Below the pieces are notes generated by a model. It was not told where the DNA came from and ran no database searches. It worked only from the letters and a program-made list of their open reading frames with translations. Both the position numbers and the translations under genes were made by a program. This document shows, in pieces, positions 29,845 through 30,150 of a stretch of DNA of 30,150 bases; within the stretch, counting starts at the first letter, position 1, and every line of letters begins with the position of its first letter. This stretch comes from an uncultured bacterium (lineage in GTDB: Bacteria; Actinomycetota; Aquicultoria; SKW223; CALKMS01), in assembly GCA_938091145.1 (NCBI GenBank), contig CALKMS010000028.1, positions 1 through 30,150 on the forward strand. The letters run 5' to 3'.

Positions 29845-30150
29845 TCAAGCTTCCGACCAGGCAATTGCGGAAAGTTCAACCCTTGCCTTAAAAGGCAAAG
29901 CCGAAACTTCCACGCACTCCCGGGCTGGGTAAACCTTCTCAAAAACCTCTTCACAAACTTGATTTAAAAGAGGCAAAAGAGAAAGGTCAGTCAAAAAAAC
30001 CGTCAACTTGAGTACCTTTTTTAAGTCCGAATCACCTCCTTTTAAAATTGCCTCCAAATTTCTAAAAGCCTGCCTCACCTCCTCTTCAAACTCTTTCTTC
30101 AGCTCTCCGCTCAAGGGGTCAATCCCCAATTGACCGGAAGTAAAAACTAA
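29845..30150 (-). CDS. ridA: RidA-family enamine/imine deaminase, partial (N-terminus beyond right edge)
   Basis: The frame is open to the right edge and shows 101 residues, LVFTSGQLGIDPLSGELKK to LSAIAWSEA. This is the RidA/YabJ family: 'TSGQ(I/L)G', 'QAFRNLEAILKGGDSDLKKVLKLTVFLTD' and 'PARECVEVSALPFKARVELSAIA' with the Arg that binds the substrate carboxylate. RidA hydrolyses reactive 2-aminoacrylate from PLP enzymes. About 25 N-terminal residues are missing. A TTG at 30129 is not the start because the conserved 'FTSGQ' lies upstream of it. Confidence 0.92.
   Translation of the reverse strand, partial: LVFTSGQLGIDPLSGELKKEFEEEVRQAFRNLEAILKGGDSDLKKVLKLTVFLTDLSLLPLLNQVCEEVFEKVYPARECVEVSALPFKARVELSAIAWSEA

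Overview
The window looks like part of the chromosome of a low-GC, anaerobic, deep-branching member of the Actinobacteria. This is an inference from gene content and order; no search was run. Three signs point that way. First, there is a DUF501 gene in the order mazG-eno-ftsB-S1-DUF501-ppx. Second, a DUF6049-like secreted membrane protein lies close to trxB-trxA, as around murJ-sigM-trxB-trxA in mycobacteria and streptomycetes. Third, the run ridA-spoVG-glmU-prs-rplY-pth-mfd-mazG-ftsB-S1 matches the Bacillus yabJ-spoVG-gcaD-prs-ctc-pth-mfd-yabN-divIC-yabR block. Carrying both signatures suggests an early Gram-positive branch. CooT, a CbiM-type importer, FeoB and no obvious respiratory genes suggest an anaerobic, nickel-using life.

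Layout. Positions 1-7.74 kb are on the minus strand: a metal importer (85-aa protein, CbiM, PDGLE protein, CbiQ running off the left edge), and upstream of it an operon of a CsoR/CstR-like repressor, a PIN-membrane-TPR protein, TrxB, TrxA, DUF3842 and CooT. Further upstream are a TadE-like small membrane protein and the DUF6049-like protein. Positions 7.78-16.3 kb are on the plus strand: lon and a YfcE-type phosphodiesterase, then an iron operon (feoB, Cys-rich peptide, DtxR-FeoA fusion, fur) behind a promoter overlapped by a Fur box, tRNA-Leu(UAA), tRNA-Pro(CGG), a divergent RpiB-like protein and a GCS2-type carboxylate-amine ligase. From 16.3 kb to the right edge everything is on the minus strand: the housekeeping block from ridA and spoVG (right) through tRNA-Gln, a DUF59 protein, glmU, prs, rplY, pth, mfd, a SurA-like lipoprotein, mazG, eno, ftsB, an S1 protein and DUF501 to ppx/gppA.

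Control signals are unusually readable. Sigma-70-type promoters with exact 17-bp spacers sit before the nickel importer, the CsoR-like gene, feoB, the S1 gene, rplY, glmU and tRNA-Gln. The CsoR-like gene and feoB also carry operator palindromes over their start points. The nickel importer has a terminator hairpin inside its leader. A cluster of palindromic TCATTGCGAG repeats fills the only large non-coding gap (26.1-26.55 kb). No CRISPR array, transposase or phage gene was seen. The best leads are the CstR-like redox operon with its membrane-anchored PIN-TPR protein, the leader attenuator of the nickel importer, the three-regulator iron operon, and the RpiB-like/GCS2-like pair with altered catalytic residues.
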